A stretch of 64,000 nucleotides of DNA from Streptomyces sp. Y2F8-2 (GTDB taxonomy: Bacteria > Actinomycetota > Actinomycetes > Streptomycetales > Streptomycetaceae). The notes beneath the pieces are model-generated. The model had not been told where the DNA came from. It saw only the letters and a list, made by a program, of their open reading frames with translations, and searched no databases. The stretch is from contig NZ_BNGS01000007.1 in the NCBI RefSeq assembly GCF_014905555.1, positions 124,001-188,000 on the forward strand, written 5' to 3'. Of this stretch, positions 37,177 to 46,477 are shown piece by piece (within the stretch, counting starts at the first letter, position 1; each line of letters starts with the position of its first letter). A program made the position numbers and the translations under genes.

Positions 37177-39024
37177 TCACCAGGAGCCTCCGCCCCCGCC
37201 TCCGCTGCCTCCGCCGACGTCCCCGCCCCCGCCGAATCCCCCGCCTCCTCCACCGCCGCCGCTGCTGCTGGAGGGCGGGGCGGCGCTGGAGGACGAGGAG
37301 GCGGTCATCAGGCCGAGGGCGTAGCCGGTGACGAACCCCGACGTCGCCGTGGATCGGCGCCGGGGAGCGACCGTCGAGCCGGCGATGGCCTTGTCCCATG
37401 CGTACGCCACGTCCAGGGCCACCGCCCACGCGGTGTACAGCTCCAGTCGTCCCTCGTCGAGGGGCTCGTCGCCCTGGTGGGAGGACGGGTCCATGAGGTA
37501 GCGCCGGAAGGCCTCCACCTGGAGCCAGAGCGCGGTACCGCGGGGGGTGCGGGCGTACAGCTCCCAGGAGCGCAGCCACAACGCCAGCCCGGCGCCCACC
37601 GCGATCACGCCCGCCACGAGGACCGGCCAACCGGCCGCGTTCCGGCCGCCGCCGAGCAGGGCGCCGACGGCCGAGACGACGAAGCCGAGCAGGGTGGCGG
37701 CAATGCCGACGGGGCGTCCGGCGCGGGCCAGGCGCGCGGAGGTCTGGTCCCACAGGTCGCTGTTCTCCTGCCAGGCCGTCAGCTCGTGGTGGAGGCTCTG
37801 CCAGGCCGACCTGAAGCGGGTGTCGCGCAGACCCAGGGTGACCGAGTCGCGCCCCGAGAAGATGCTGCCGAGCACGACCCTGGCGACCGGGTCATAGGGT
37901 GCGTCGGCCGGATCACGGCGTCTGAGGGTGGGATGCTCCTCGCTCCCCTCGATGGCGATGCGTCCTTCGGTCGCAGCGCCGAGCAGCCAGGCCACCTGAT
38001 GGTGGCTCTCGACGCGTTCAGCCAGCAGGATCCCGCCCTTGGCCGGGGCCAGACCCTTGGGGGGCACGGAGGACGGAGCGAGCGTGGCGGCGCGCCGTTC
38101 GAGGGCGACGCGCCGTGTACGGCCGGGCGTGCCGTCGGGTGCTTCCTCAGCGATCCGGTCGCGGCCGAGGAGGCGCAGCAGCCAGATCATGACGGCGGCG
38201 CCGACCAGCGTGAGGGCGAACGCGAGCAGGGCCACCCGCCACGGGCTTCCCACGGTCGTGCCGACGGCCTTCCCGGAAGGCGGCGCGGGCAGGGCAGGCC
38301 TCGCTCCGGTCAGCTTCCGGCCACCGGTGGCGTAGAGGGTGACGCCCTCGTGTCCCTTGAGCCGGTCGAGGCTGACGTGGAGCCTGCCGGGCCCGTCCTC
38401 GCGGGCGGTGCAGGGGTCCTGGGAGCCGTTGGTGCCCCGCACGCAGCGTGTGCCGGTGAGTTCGTACGGGGCCACGACGTGGATCTGCACGTTCGAGCGG
38501 TCGACCCGCCATCCGGTGCCGACGGCGTCCCAGGCGATCCTGCCCTTCTTCACGACGTCCGTGAGCGTGTACTGGAGGCGGTAGCGGTGCACGCCGGTGA
38601 CGGAGCCTCCCGGGTCGCCCACCTTGATCCGGGTGGCGATCTCGCGCTGGCCGTCCGGCGCCTCGTAGTAGTCGCCGACGTCGAACTCCCACGGAACCCG
38701 GTGGCCGTCCAGGGTGGCGGCGACCTTGGCGTACTCCTGGTCGTCCATCAGGTCCGGCAGATCGCGGTAGATGCCGTGCCGGGTGGTGCCGGGGTGTCCG
38801 AAGTCGTAGTCGATGACCTCGGTGACGCGGATGCTGCCGTCGGCCGCGACCTCGGCACCCACCCACATCGTGGTGACGCGCTCCACGTTCCCGCCCGTCC
38901 GGAAGAGCGCGACGACACCGGCGAGCAGCAGCGCGACGAAGAAGACCTTGAGCCAGGTGAAGTGCCTGCGTCCCCTCGTCAGTGTCCCGACCGGCTTGGT
39001 TCTGTCACCCTTTGCAGCACCCAA
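37177..39024 (-). CDS. DUF2207 membrane protein with glycine-rich tail
   Basis: 615 residues from the TTG at 39022-39024, chosen because GAGGGGGG lies upstream and the next in-frame start would remove the first membrane helix. Layout: helix 1 (FTWLKVFFVALLLAGVVALF), a large extracytoplasmic beta-rich DUF2207 domain (VTEVIDYDFGHPGTTRHGIY is typical; Cys pair in RCVRGTNGSQDPC), a second helix (WRVALLAFALTLVGAAVMIW), a cytoplasmic part, two more hydrophobic segments, and a tail of glycines and serines ending GGGSW. The function is unknown. It resembles TPM/DUF2207 proteins found across actinobacteria. Confidence 0.88.
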   Translation of the reverse strand: MGAAKGDRTKPVGTLTRGRRHFTWLKVFFVALLLAGVVALFRTGGNVERVTTMWVGAEVAADGSIRVTEVIDYDFGHPGTTRHGIYRDLPDLMDDQEYAKVAATLDGHRVPWEFDVGDYYEAPDGQREIATRIKVGDPGGSVTGVHRYRLQYTLTDVVKKGRIAWDAVGTGWRVDRSNVQIHVVAPYELTGTRCVRGTNGSQDPCTAREDGPGRLHVSLDRLKGHEGVTLYATGGRKLTGARPALPAPPSGKAVGTTVGSPWRVALLAFALTLVGAAVMIWLLRLLGRDRIAEEAPDGTPGRTRRVALERRAATLAPSSVPPKGLAPAKGGILLAERVESHHQVAWLLGAATEGRIAIEGSEEHPTLRRRDPADAPYDPVARVVLGSIFSGRDSVTLGLRDTRFRSAWQSLHHELTAWQENSDLWDQTSARLARAGRPVGIAATLLGFVVSAVGALLGGGRNAAGWPVLVAGVIAVGAGLALWLRSWELYARTPRGTALWLQVEAFRRYLMDPSSHQGDEPLDEGRLELYTAWAVALDVAYAWDKAIAGSTVAPRRRSTATSGFVTGYALGLMTASSSSSAAPPSSSSGGGGGGGGFGGGGDVGGGSGGGGGGSW

Positions 39025-39102
39025 GGAAATGCCCCCCTCTTGCCGCGGGCTCCTCCCCGGCCCCCGCGAAGATCGGAAGCGTATCCCGGCCAACGGGCGA
39101 AC

Positions 39103-39136
39103 AAAAGAGCCGGTCCGCGTCATGCGGACCGGCTCT
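39103..39136 (-). terminator. intrinsic terminator of tRNA-Val(CAC) copy 1
   Basis: A perfect 13-base stem (39106-39118 with 39124-39136) and five-base loop; on the minus strand it is followed by TTTTGT. It starts eight bases after the tRNA 3' end. Confidence 0.92.
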
Positions 39137-39143
39137 CTCCCGG

Positions 39144-39215
39144 TGGGCGATACTGGGTTCGAACCAGTGACCTCTTCGGTGTGAACGAAGCGCTCTCCCA
39201 CTGAGCTAATCGCCC
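39144..39215 (-). tRNA. tRNA-Val, anticodon CAC (copy 1)
   Basis: 72 bases with a complete cloverleaf: acceptor GGGCGAT/ATCGCCC with discriminator A, D stem GCTC/GAGC, anticodon stem CTTCG/CGAAG around loop TTCACAC (anticodon CAC, reads GUG) and T arm ACTGG-TTCGAAC-CCAGT. CCA is not encoded. It differs from copy 2 (46906-46977) at two positions, one in the D loop and one in the T loop. Confidence 0.97.
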
Positions 39216-39228
39216 GGGAACGCACTGA

Positions 39229-39258
39229 ACAATACAGGCCCCCGACGGGTTCCTTCAA
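39229..39258 (-). promoter_or_regulatory. candidate promoter of tRNA-Val(CAC) copy 1
   Basis: On the minus strand TTGAAG (39253-39258) and TATTGT (39229-39234) are 18 bases apart, about 14 bases before the tRNA 5' end. The -35 box overlaps the stop of the SRPBCC gene. Confidence 0.5.
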
Positions 39259-39701
39259 ACCGCTTCCAGGTGGGCGACGAGTCCGCGCCGCCCTGACCGC
39301 ATCATCAGCCAGTGGTTCGCGCGGAAGACCGGCCGCCCCGGCACGGCGAACCTCCTGAGCAGCGGCTTGTTCACGTGAACTGCCTGGTCGTAGCGGGCGA
39401 GGGTGCCGGAGCCCGCCGCGGCGACCGTCCAGCGTGCCCAGCCGTCGACGTCACCGGACAGCGCGACCTCCAGGATCCCGGCCGCCGGGTCGCGCCGCAC
39501 CTCACGCATGGTGAAGGTCAGGTCGTACGGCAGCAGGGAGCGGACCCGGACGACGCCGGTCGTGTCGTCGAGGCGGGTCACCGCGCGTACCTGGCGCCAC
39601 CAGCGCGGGTACTGCTCGGGCCGCTCCAGCACCGCGTACACGGCGGTGGGCGGCGCGGGCAGGGCCCACAGGCTGCGGAAGCGGTAATGGCTCCGGTCCA
39701 T
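39255..39701 (-). CDS. SRPBCC family protein (START-like fold)
   Basis: 148 residues from an ATG with GGGAAG upstream. The Bet v1/START-like pattern is visible: YRFRSLWALPAPPTAVYAVL then PEQYPRWWRQVRAV near the N-terminus, a beta-rich middle and a long C-terminal helix region (FRANHWLMMRSGRRGLVAHL). Such proteins bind hydrophobic ligands in a cavity. No ligand or pathway can be named. It lies just upstream of tRNA-Val copy 1. Confidence 0.87.
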   Translation of the reverse strand: MDRSHYRFRSLWALPAPPTAVYAVLERPEQYPRWWRQVRAVTRLDDTTGVVRVRSLLPYDLTFTMREVRRDPAAGILEVALSGDVDGWARWTVAAAGSGTLARYDQAVHVNKPLLRRFAVPGRPVFRANHWLMMRSGRRGLVAHLEAV

Positions 39702-39787
39702 GTGCAGAGTCTTCCCGGGCTCGTCCCCGGTATCTGAGTACGTGTACTCATGCCGTAGGACGTGACGGGGGCCACACTGACGGGTGC

Positions 39788-39815
39788 GAGCGCCGCCGCC
39801 CGTGCGGCGGCGCTC
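39788..39815 (-). terminator. hairpin downstream of lyase gene
   Basis: A perfect 12-base stem (39788-39799 with 39804-39815) and CCGT loop, 15 bases after the stop of the lyase gene on the minus strand. No T run. It probably ends the sugar operon. Confidence 0.7.
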
Positions 39816-39829
39816 CCCCCACCGGCCGC

Positions 39830-42568
39830 CTACGACGGCATCTTGTCCCCGAGCAGAGCCAGGTTCTCGATGGCGGCGAGGCCGTAGAGCGCCGTGTCGT
39901 TGGTGGACACCCAGGCCGCCTCACTGCCCGCGACGAGCGCGGCGGGCCCGCTCAGCGGTTGCGTCTTCCACGGCGAGGCCTCGGTGTAGCCGTCGGAGTT
40001 GTAGAACTTGCTCCACGCCCGCTTGGCGAGCGTCGCGTCGCCGGTCTGGACGGCGGCGTACGCGTCGAGGCGCGAGTGGCCCTGGAAGAGCAGCAGGCTG
40101 CCGAAGTCGGAGCCGTAACGGGCCTTCTGCTCGGCCTTGGTGGCGTTGAAGTAGCGGCAGTAGTCCAGGTACGCCTCCTTGAACTTCGGCATGTCGACCA
40201 GGTGGTTGAGCTCGGCGCACAGCTCGTTGAGGCCGAAGACGGCCGAGAGGTGGGAGACGGACACCACCGGCTTGTCGGCGACGGCGAACTTGCCGGTGTC
40301 GAGGTCGTACAGCCCGCTGCCCTGGACGAAGCCGTTGGGCTGGGCGGCGATGCCCTCCATCGTGGAGAGGACACGTGCCTTGGCCTTCTCCCACTTGGGG
40401 CCCTTGCGCTCCCACTCGGTCAGCCAGGCCGACACCAGGCCGCTCCAGTCCGTGCCGAAGCCGATCGACAAGGCGTGCCGGTCGGGGGTGTAGGGGTCGG
40501 TGCGTACCTTGCGCTGCGGATCGAGGACGAGGAACGTCTCGTCGGAGTCGACGTTGGCCCGCATGAGGTCGCCGACCCTCTCGTCGGCGGTGAGGAAGTA
40601 GTAGAAGCGCCGGTAGGTGGTGTTGGCGATGCGCTGCTGTTTGGCGCTGTCGGCGAAGTGCTGCACGCCGTGCCGGGTGCCGAGGCCGGCCCACTTGCCG
40701 AGGTGGTAGACGTCGACCTCGCCGGTGTGCCGGGTCATCGCCTCGGCGAAGCGGAAGATGTCCGCGCGGCCGCTGCGCAGGTAGGCGTACCAGAGCCACA
40801 GGTCGGGCGACAGCTCGGAGTTGTCCCAGGCGTAGCCGCCGATGTCGTACCGCCACACGTGCCGGACGGTGTCGTAGGTGTGCATGATGTCGCCGTAGTC
40901 CCAGAAGCCGTACCAGCGGCGCTGCTCCACCTGGTCCTTGTAGTAGGTGAAGAGGAAGTCGAGGTGATCCTCGATCTTCGCCTTGGCCGGCGTGGAGCGG
41001 TCGGGCTCGGAGTACAGGCCCGGGCCGAAGACCTTGGCCTTGATGAGCTGCCTTGGCGGGGCGGCGAGCTGCGGCAGCCTCCGGACGGCCTTGACCTGGT
41101 CGGCGAGCTGGTCGGGGGTCGGGGTGGCGGCGTTGGCCCAGAAGAGGAGTTCGGACGTGCGGGCGATGCCGTACGGGGTGCCGAACTCCGGTTCGTAGTC
41201 CTCGTAGGTGATGTTGAGGCCCTCGAGCTGTTCGGCGTAGGTGTCCTGGCCCATGCCGTCGTGGTAGAAGCGCAGGTCCATGGGCTGCGCCTCGGGCGAC
41301 CAGAGCCAGAGGGTGACCTCGGCCTCGTCGGTGTGCGCGTCGCGGATGTCGAGCTGGGCGGGGAACTTCTCCCAGAAGTCCCTCAGGCCGAAGGAGAATC
41401 CGCCGCTCGGTCCGCCGACGTAGCCGAATCCGGAGGCCCGCTTGCCACCGCCCGCGCCGATCCAGCCGTAGCCCTTCTTGGTGCGCTTGCGCAGGGTGAA
41501 GCCGTCGGCGGAGAGCTGCGAGAGGGTGTAGTCGCCCCAGTGCGGGATGTACTGGAGCCGGGTCGTGACCCGTTGGTCCCAGGTCGTGGGGTCGGGCAGC
41601 TTCTGTCCGGCGTACTGCGCCGCCTGCACGGCCGCGCCCGGGTCGCGGCGCAGCCCGGTGATGCCCTGCACGGCCTCGCGCAGCAGACCGGTGCCCTCGC
41701 CGCCGATCCGGATGTGGCGGTCGTAGGCGGCGTCCCGCATCGGCACGGTGAAGCGCACGCCGAGCCCGCGGATGAAGTCGCCGCTCGCCTTGCCGGGTTC
41801 CTGGGTCCCGTCGTAGGTGATGGTGTGCACCATGCGGAAGGAGTCGGCGCCCGCGTAGAAGTAGAGCCGGATGGAGAACGGCAGCCAACCGCGGTCGCCC
41901 TTGCGGTGCTTGCCGTCGATGCGGACGACGGCGCGGACGGGACCCTCCTGTTCGACGGTGACCTCGGAGATCGCGCCGTCGAAGCGCTCGGTCTTCACCG
42001 TGCCCTGGTCCTCGTCCTCGATCTCCGGCTGGCGGATGAGGACGAGCCGGCCGTTCTTCGCGATCTCGGTGGAGCCGCGGGTGACCGACTTGATCAGCGT
42101 GGAGCCCGACTTGCCGATCCTGGCGGTGATGACGCCGGTCGATATGTCGATGGTGCCGCCGCTCTTGTCGACGGTGACCTTCTTGTCGGGGGCGGCGGGG
42201 GCCCCGGCGGTGAGGGTCAGCTTGCCGCTGCCCGAACTGACCGCGTGCGCCGTCCACTTGAGGGAGCCGTCGGGCCAGTACGCGAGCGGCCAGGACTGAA
42301 CGGGTACGGCCTTGCCGTTCTCGTCCGTCAGGGTGAACGTCTGGTCCTCCTGGTAGGCGCCCTTCGGCCAGGGCACGCCGACGGTGGAGCCGGGCGCGGC
42401 GCCGCGACCGCCGTCCTCGAGCCAGTCGAGGGTCACCGGATCGGCGTCGGCCGCCTCGGCTCTGGGCGCCGCCTGCGCGTCCCTGGTCCCTGGCGACCAG
42501 CTGAACCGGGCGGCGGCTCCGGCGACGGCGGCGGCCTTGAGGAGGGACCTGCGGGGGATGGGAGACAT
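39830..42568 (-). CDS. Tat-exported exo-rhamnogalacturonan-lyase-like protein (PcRGLX/YetA family)
   Basis: 912 residues. The N-terminus is a twin-arginine signal: PRRSLLKAAAVAGAAA, with cleavage likely near AQA (about residues 31-33). The mature protein shows an N-terminal beta-sandwich (TLDWLEDGG, TVGVPWPKG, FTLTDENGKAVPVQSWPLAY) and then large catalytic and C-terminal regions (YGFWDYGDIMHTYD, GGYAWDNSELSPDLWLW, FAEAMTRHTGEVDVYHLG). This layout matches the PcRGLX/YetA exo-rhamnogalacturonan lyase group. The true substrate could be another uronate-rhamnose polymer. It is last in an operon with a sugar ABC importer, suggesting that its products are taken up. Confidence 0.85.
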   Translation of the reverse strand: MSPIPRRSLLKAAAVAGAAARFSWSPGTRDAQAAPRAEAADADPVTLDWLEDGGRGAAPGSTVGVPWPKGAYQEDQTFTLTDENGKAVPVQSWPLAYWPDGSLKWTAHAVSSGSGKLTLTAGAPAAPDKKVTVDKSGGTIDISTGVITARIGKSGSTLIKSVTRGSTEIAKNGRLVLIRQPEIEDEDQGTVKTERFDGAISEVTVEQEGPVRAVVRIDGKHRKGDRGWLPFSIRLYFYAGADSFRMVHTITYDGTQEPGKASGDFIRGLGVRFTVPMRDAAYDRHIRIGGEGTGLLREAVQGITGLRRDPGAAVQAAQYAGQKLPDPTTWDQRVTTRLQYIPHWGDYTLSQLSADGFTLRKRTKKGYGWIGAGGGKRASGFGYVGGPSGGFSFGLRDFWEKFPAQLDIRDAHTDEAEVTLWLWSPEAQPMDLRFYHDGMGQDTYAEQLEGLNITYEDYEPEFGTPYGIARTSELLFWANAATPTPDQLADQVKAVRRLPQLAAPPRQLIKAKVFGPGLYSEPDRSTPAKAKIEDHLDFLFTYYKDQVEQRRWYGFWDYGDIMHTYDTVRHVWRYDIGGYAWDNSELSPDLWLWYAYLRSGRADIFRFAEAMTRHTGEVDVYHLGKWAGLGTRHGVQHFADSAKQQRIANTTYRRFYYFLTADERVGDLMRANVDSDETFLVLDPQRKVRTDPYTPDRHALSIGFGTDWSGLVSAWLTEWERKGPKWEKAKARVLSTMEGIAAQPNGFVQGSGLYDLDTGKFAVADKPVVSVSHLSAVFGLNELCAELNHLVDMPKFKEAYLDYCRYFNATKAEQKARYGSDFGSLLLFQGHSRLDAYAAVQTGDATLAKRAWSKFYNSDGYTEASPWKTQPLSGPAALVAGSEAAWVSTNDTALYGLAAIENLALLGDKMPS

Positions 42569-42675
42569 CGGAGATGCAGCCTTCCTTTCCTGGCGGGTGG
42601 TGCAGGGAGGTCAGGGGCATGACAGGGCGAGGTGCGGCGCCGGGGCGCCGACCCGAGGGGATGTGCCGGCCGGCG

Positions 42676-43272
42676 TCAGCGGCGCCGGTGTCGCTCCTCG
42701 ACGGCGACGGCGGCCGCCGCCACGGCCCCGAGGACGGGAACCGCGAGCGGCGCGACGAACCAGGCCGAGCAGAGCACCAGGGCCGCTCCGCCGACGAGGA
42801 GGAAGGACCCGGCCGGGTCGAGGACGGTGCGGCGGCCGGCCGCCGCGAGCAGGGCCCGCCAGGAGGCGCCCGGCGTCCAGGTCGCCGCCGCACGCAGCCC
42901 GGCGACGGCGGCGCCGATCAGGGCGAGGACGCCGACCGCGCCGACGAGCGGCCCGCCGGGCAGTCCGGCGCGCACGGCCTGGACGTCCACCCAGACCGCG
43001 GCCGCCGCCGCCCAGCCGGCCATGCCGACGATCCAGCCCCGGCGTGCGGCCGCGCCGAAGTCGGCGGCGAACTCCCGTCGGCCGCCGCCCTCGTGGGCCG
43101 TGCGCCGGCGCAGATGGCGGGCGCCGGCGGCGAAGGCGGCGGGGTAGGTGACGAGCGGCAGCGAGGCCACGGCGATCCAGACACCGGTGAGCAGACACTC
43201 GGCGAAGAGGGCGAACCCCTCGGCGAGCAGCGACTCGCGGCGGGCCTTCGGGCGGGCGTGGTCGGTGGCCAT
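42676..43272 (-). CDS. YesL (DUF624)-like membrane protein
   Basis: 198 residues with about five hydrophobic segments. FAECLLTGVWIAVASLPLVT followed by YPAAFAAGARHL and a charged loop before FAADFGAAARRGW matches the DUF624/YesL pattern (Leu/Trp helix, SLPxVT, then ATxA). YesL-like genes are regular companions of sugar ABC importers and rhamnogalacturonan genes; their role is unknown. It starts one base after the stop of the upstream permease and is followed by the lyase gene. Confidence 0.75.
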   Translation of the reverse strand: MATDHARPKARRESLLAEGFALFAECLLTGVWIAVASLPLVTYPAAFAAGARHLRRRTAHEGGGRREFAADFGAAARRGWIVGMAGWAAAAAVWVDVQAVRAGLPGGPLVGAVGVLALIGAAVAGLRAAATWTPGASWRALLAAAGRRTVLDPAGSFLLVGGAALVLCSAWFVAPLAVPVLGAVAAAAVAVEERHRRR

Positions 43273-43273
43273 G

Positions 43274-44158
43274 TCAGCCCTTCAGTCCGGAGGTCGCCAT
43301 GCCGTCGATGAGGTAGCGCTGGAAGGCGAGGAAGAAGAGCAGCACGGGCAGCAGTGCGACCAGGGACATCGCGATCATGCCGCCGTAGTTGGCGGCCACG
43401 CCGTCGGAGTCACGGAACATCATCATGCCGAGCGACACGGTGTACTTGCCGGGGTCGTTGAGGTAGATCAGCGGGCCCATGAAGTCGTTCCAGGCGTTGA
43501 TGAACGTGAAGATCGCGCTGGTGATGAGGGCCGGACGGCACAGCGGCAGCACGATCGACCAGTAGATCCTCAGGTGCCCGCAGCCGTCGATCCTGGCGGC
43601 CTCGTCCAGTTCCTTCGGCAGGCTCCGCATGAACTGCACCATGAGGAAGACGAAGAACGCCTCCGTGGCCAGGTACTTGCCGAGCAGCAGCGGCACATAG
43701 GTGTTGATCAGCTGCATCTTCTGGAACATCACGTACTGCGGGATGAGCAGCACGTGGTAGGGCAGCAGAAGCGTGCCGATCATGAGCGAGAACAGCAGGT
43801 TGCGGCCCGCGAACCTGATCCGTGCGAAGGCGTACGCGGTCAGCGAGCAGGAGATCAGGATGCCGACGACGGCGCCGACGGCGTACAGGAGGGAGTTCTG
43901 GAAGAACGTCCAGATGGCGATGTCGGCTATGCCTTTGGCCAGGCCCTTGAAGTTGTCGAGGATGGGGTGGACGGGGAACAGTTGCAGGCTGTTGATGATG
44001 TCCTTGCTGGGCTTGAACGACGCCCCGATCACCCACAGGACGGGATAGAGGACGACGGCGAGGACCAGCAGGGCGCCGAGGTGCCAGGCGAGCGAGCCGG
44101 CGCGCCTGCGGCCGGGGCCGCCGAGCGGCCTGCGGACGGTGGTCGTGGTGGTGCTCAT
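43274..44158 (-). CDS. carbohydrate ABC transporter permease (MalG-like)
   Basis: 294 residues from the ATG overlapping the previous permease stop (ATGA). Six membrane helices. The EAA-type loop that contacts the ATPase reads KELDEAARIDGCGHLRIYW, followed by VLPLCRPALITSAIFTFI, typical of MalG-family sugar permeases. With the other permease and the binding protein it forms a CUT1-type importer. No ATPase gene lies in the cluster; in Streptomyces such importers usually share an MsiK-type ATPase encoded elsewhere. Confidence 0.94.
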   Translation of the reverse strand: MSTTTTTVRRPLGGPGRRRAGSLAWHLGALLVLAVVLYPVLWVIGASFKPSKDIINSLQLFPVHPILDNFKGLAKGIADIAIWTFFQNSLLYAVGAVVGILISCSLTAYAFARIRFAGRNLLFSLMIGTLLLPYHVLLIPQYVMFQKMQLINTYVPLLLGKYLATEAFFVFLMVQFMRSLPKELDEAARIDGCGHLRIYWSIVLPLCRPALITSAIFTFINAWNDFMGPLIYLNDPGKYTVSLGMMMFRDSDGVAANYGGMIAMSLVALLPVLLFFLAFQRYLIDGMATSGLKG

Positions 44159-45123
44159 CGGGCGTCCTCCTCGTAGTGCACCCACTTCTTCTGGGACCAG
44201 AAGAGGACCGCCGTCACGAGGGCCACGGCGAGCAGCAGCATCCAGGCCATCGCGGAGGCGTAGCCCATCTGGGCGTTCTTGAACCCCTGCTGGTAGAGGT
44301 AGCAGGTGTAGACGAGCGTGGCGTCGGCCGGGCCGCAGTAGGTGTTGGAGACGACGTAGGCCGAGGCGAAGATCTGGAACGAGTGGATCGTCTCCAGCAG
44401 CACGTTGAAGAAGAGCACCGGGGAGATCATCGGCAGCGTGATGTTCCAGAACCTGCGGAAGGCTCCGGCGCCGTCCATCGCCGCCGCCTCGTGGAGCTCC
44501 TTCGGCACCTGTTTGAGCCCGGCCAGGAAGATGACCATGGGCGCGCCGAACTGCCAGACGGTGAGCGCCACCAGGCAGTACAGGATCCAGTCGGGGTTGC
44601 CGACCCAGCCGCCCACGTGGATGCCGAAGACGGACATCGTGCGGTCCACGATGGCGTCGTCGGAGAAGATCGACCGCCAGACGAAGGCGACCGAGACGCT
44701 GGCGCCGATGAGCGAGGGGGCGTAGAACGCGGCCCGGTAGAACGCCTGTCCGCGGCGGCTCTGCGCGAGGAGCAGAGCGACACCGAGGGCGAGCAGCAGC
44801 TTCAGCGGCGTGCCGATGACGACGTACTTCGCCGTCACCTCCACCGACTTCTGCCACCGGGGGTCGTCGAACATCCTGGTGAAGTTGTCGAGGCCGACCC
44901 ACTTCGGTGTGTTGAAGAGGTTGTAGTCGGTGAACGCGAAGTACAGCGAGGCGACCATGGGTCCCGCGGTCAGGAGCACGAAGCCGGCGATCCACGGGGA
45001 CATGAAGAGGTAGCCGGCGAGGTTCTCCCGGCGGCCCCGCCGCTTGAGGGCGGCGGGAGCGGCGGAACGGGTCTTCCGGGTGTCGAGAGGCGAGTCCTTG
45101 ACGAGCGTCACGGGGGTTCCCAT
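44155..45123 (-). CDS. sugar ABC transporter permease (MalF-like)
   Basis: 322 residues. Six membrane helices preceded by a cytoplasmic N-terminus (LKRRGRRENLAGYLFMSPW). The EAA-type loop is KELHEAAAMDGAGAFRRFW then ITLPMISPVLFFN. It overlaps the MalG-like gene and begins 20 bases after the stop of the solute-binding protein gene. Confidence 0.94.
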   Translation of the reverse strand: MGTPVTLVKDSPLDTRKTRSAAPAALKRRGRRENLAGYLFMSPWIAGFVLLTAGPMVASLYFAFTDYNLFNTPKWVGLDNFTRMFDDPRWQKSVEVTAKYVVIGTPLKLLLALGVALLLAQSRRGQAFYRAAFYAPSLIGASVSVAFVWRSIFSDDAIVDRTMSVFGIHVGGWVGNPDWILYCLVALTVWQFGAPMVIFLAGLKQVPKELHEAAAMDGAGAFRRFWNITLPMISPVLFFNVLLETIHSFQIFASAYVVSNTYCGPADATLVYTCYLYQQGFKNAQMGYASAMAWMLLLAVALVTAVLFWSQKKWVHYEEDAR

Positions 45124-45142
45124 CAGTTCCGGTCGGTTCCGG

Positions 45143-46429
45143 TCAGGCCTGGAACGCGGCCTGCGACTCGTCGAAGAACTGCTTCACCGCGTCGGCGACC
45201 TTCACCTTGCCCAGGCCCAGGTCGCCACCGATGCGCAGGAAGGCGGCCTCGATGGTGTCGGCGCCGGAGGGGTGCGGGGTGATCGTGCCGAGGACACCGG
45301 CCTTGGCGGTGTCCTCCTCGTACTGCGCGATCTCCTTGTTGACCTCGTCGGTCGGCTTGAAGGCCTCGTACTGTTCGGTGCCGGCGAGGATGCCGCGGTC
45401 GTAGCCCATGATCTTGCCGACCTCGGGGTCGTGGACCATGAAGTCGATGAACTGGGCGACTTCCTTCGGGTGCGAGGTGCGCGCGGAGGCGCTCAGCATC
45501 AGGGAGGCGAGGTACTGGCCGGTGTGCTTGCCGTCCATGGTGGGGATCGGCGCGAGACCGTAGGTGCTGTTCCCCTCGGCGGTGTAACGGACCGTGAAGT
45601 TGTCCCAGGTGAATTCGGACGCCCCGTGCCCGGCCGAGAGCGAGGACTTGGGCCGGTCCTGGGCGACAATCTTCGGGTCGGTGACGATCCCGGCCTTCAC
45701 GCGGTTGTAGCCGTCCTGCCACCACTCCGTCAGGTCGGCCTTGTCGAAACCGAGTCCGTCCTTGGTGTAGAACGCCTTGCCGTTCTGCCGGAGGTAAAGG
45801 TCGTACAGGTACATGATGCTGAAGTAGCCCGTGTCCCCGGGGACCTTGGTCCTGTCGTGGATGGTCTTGAGGGCCTTGAAGTACTCGTCCCAGGTCCAGC
45901 CCGCCGCCGGCTCGACTCCGGCCTTCTGGAAGACCTTCTTGTCGACGACGAGCGCCATGGTGTTGGAACCGACGGGAATGCCGAGCTGCTTGCCGTCGAC
46001 CTCGCCGACCTTCGTGACACCGGCGCGGAAGTTGCTCAGGCTGATATTGCCCGCGTCGATCTGTGACCCGAGATCGAGGAGGACGCCTCTCTTGTCGTAT
46101 TTCCGAAGGAATGTGACGGCGTTCTGGAATACGTCCGGGGGATTTCCGCCGGACGCCTGCGTCTGGAACTTCTCCCAGAAAGACTGGTAGTCCTGGAAGT
46201 CTGTTTTCACCTTGATCTTCGGATACTTCTTCTCGAAGAGCTTGATGGTTTCGTTGATCTTCTTCGCCCGTTCGTCGGCACCCCACCACGAGTAACGGAT
46301 CGTCACGGTCCCGTCCGCGGAGGTGCCGCCGTCGCCACCGCAGCCCGTCGTCGCGGCCAGCCCCAGGGTGGCCACCGAGGCTCCCGCCGCCTTCAGGATC
46401 GTGCGCCTTTCAACATTCCCGGTACCCAC
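45143..46429 (-). CDS. extracellular sugar-binding lipoprotein
   Basis: 428 residues from the GTG at 46427-46429, preferred because GGGAGGGG lies at ideal distance; an upstream ATG at 46463-46465 has no such site and sits next to the operator. The signal peptide has a twin-arginine motif (ERRTILKAAGAS) and ends in a weak lipobox (ATTGC), so it may be a Tat-exported lipoprotein. The body is a family 1 solute-binding protein (VTIRYSWWGADERAKKINET, ASGGNPPDVFQNAVTFLRKY, LYLRQNGKAFYTKDG). The ligand is probably an oligosaccharide. It is first of the operon SBP-permease-permease-YesL-lyase. Confidence 0.93.
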   Translation of the reverse strand: MGTGNVERRTILKAAGASVATLGLAATTGCGGDGGTSADGTVTIRYSWWGADERAKKINETIKLFEKKYPKIKVKTDFQDYQSFWEKFQTQASGGNPPDVFQNAVTFLRKYDKRGVLLDLGSQIDAGNISLSNFRAGVTKVGEVDGKQLGIPVGSNTMALVVDKKVFQKAGVEPAAGWTWDEYFKALKTIHDRTKVPGDTGYFSIMYLYDLYLRQNGKAFYTKDGLGFDKADLTEWWQDGYNRVKAGIVTDPKIVAQDRPKSSLSAGHGASEFTWDNFTVRYTAEGNSTYGLAPIPTMDGKHTGQYLASLMLSASARTSHPKEVAQFIDFMVHDPEVGKIMGYDRGILAGTEQYEAFKPTDEVNKEIAQYEEDTAKAGVLGTITPHPSGADTIEAAFLRIGGDLGLGKVKVADAVKQFFDESQAAFQA

Positions 46430-46477
46430 AGTCGGGCCCCTCCCCGCAGCAACGCCGCCGCTCATGAATCGTTTCAA

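Noticed and set aside
39921..42893. 990-codon minus-strand frame overlapping the lyase gene
   Set aside because: It is a different frame of the same strand as the lyase, whose Tat signal and domains are clear; the alternative is Arg/Pro-rich noise.
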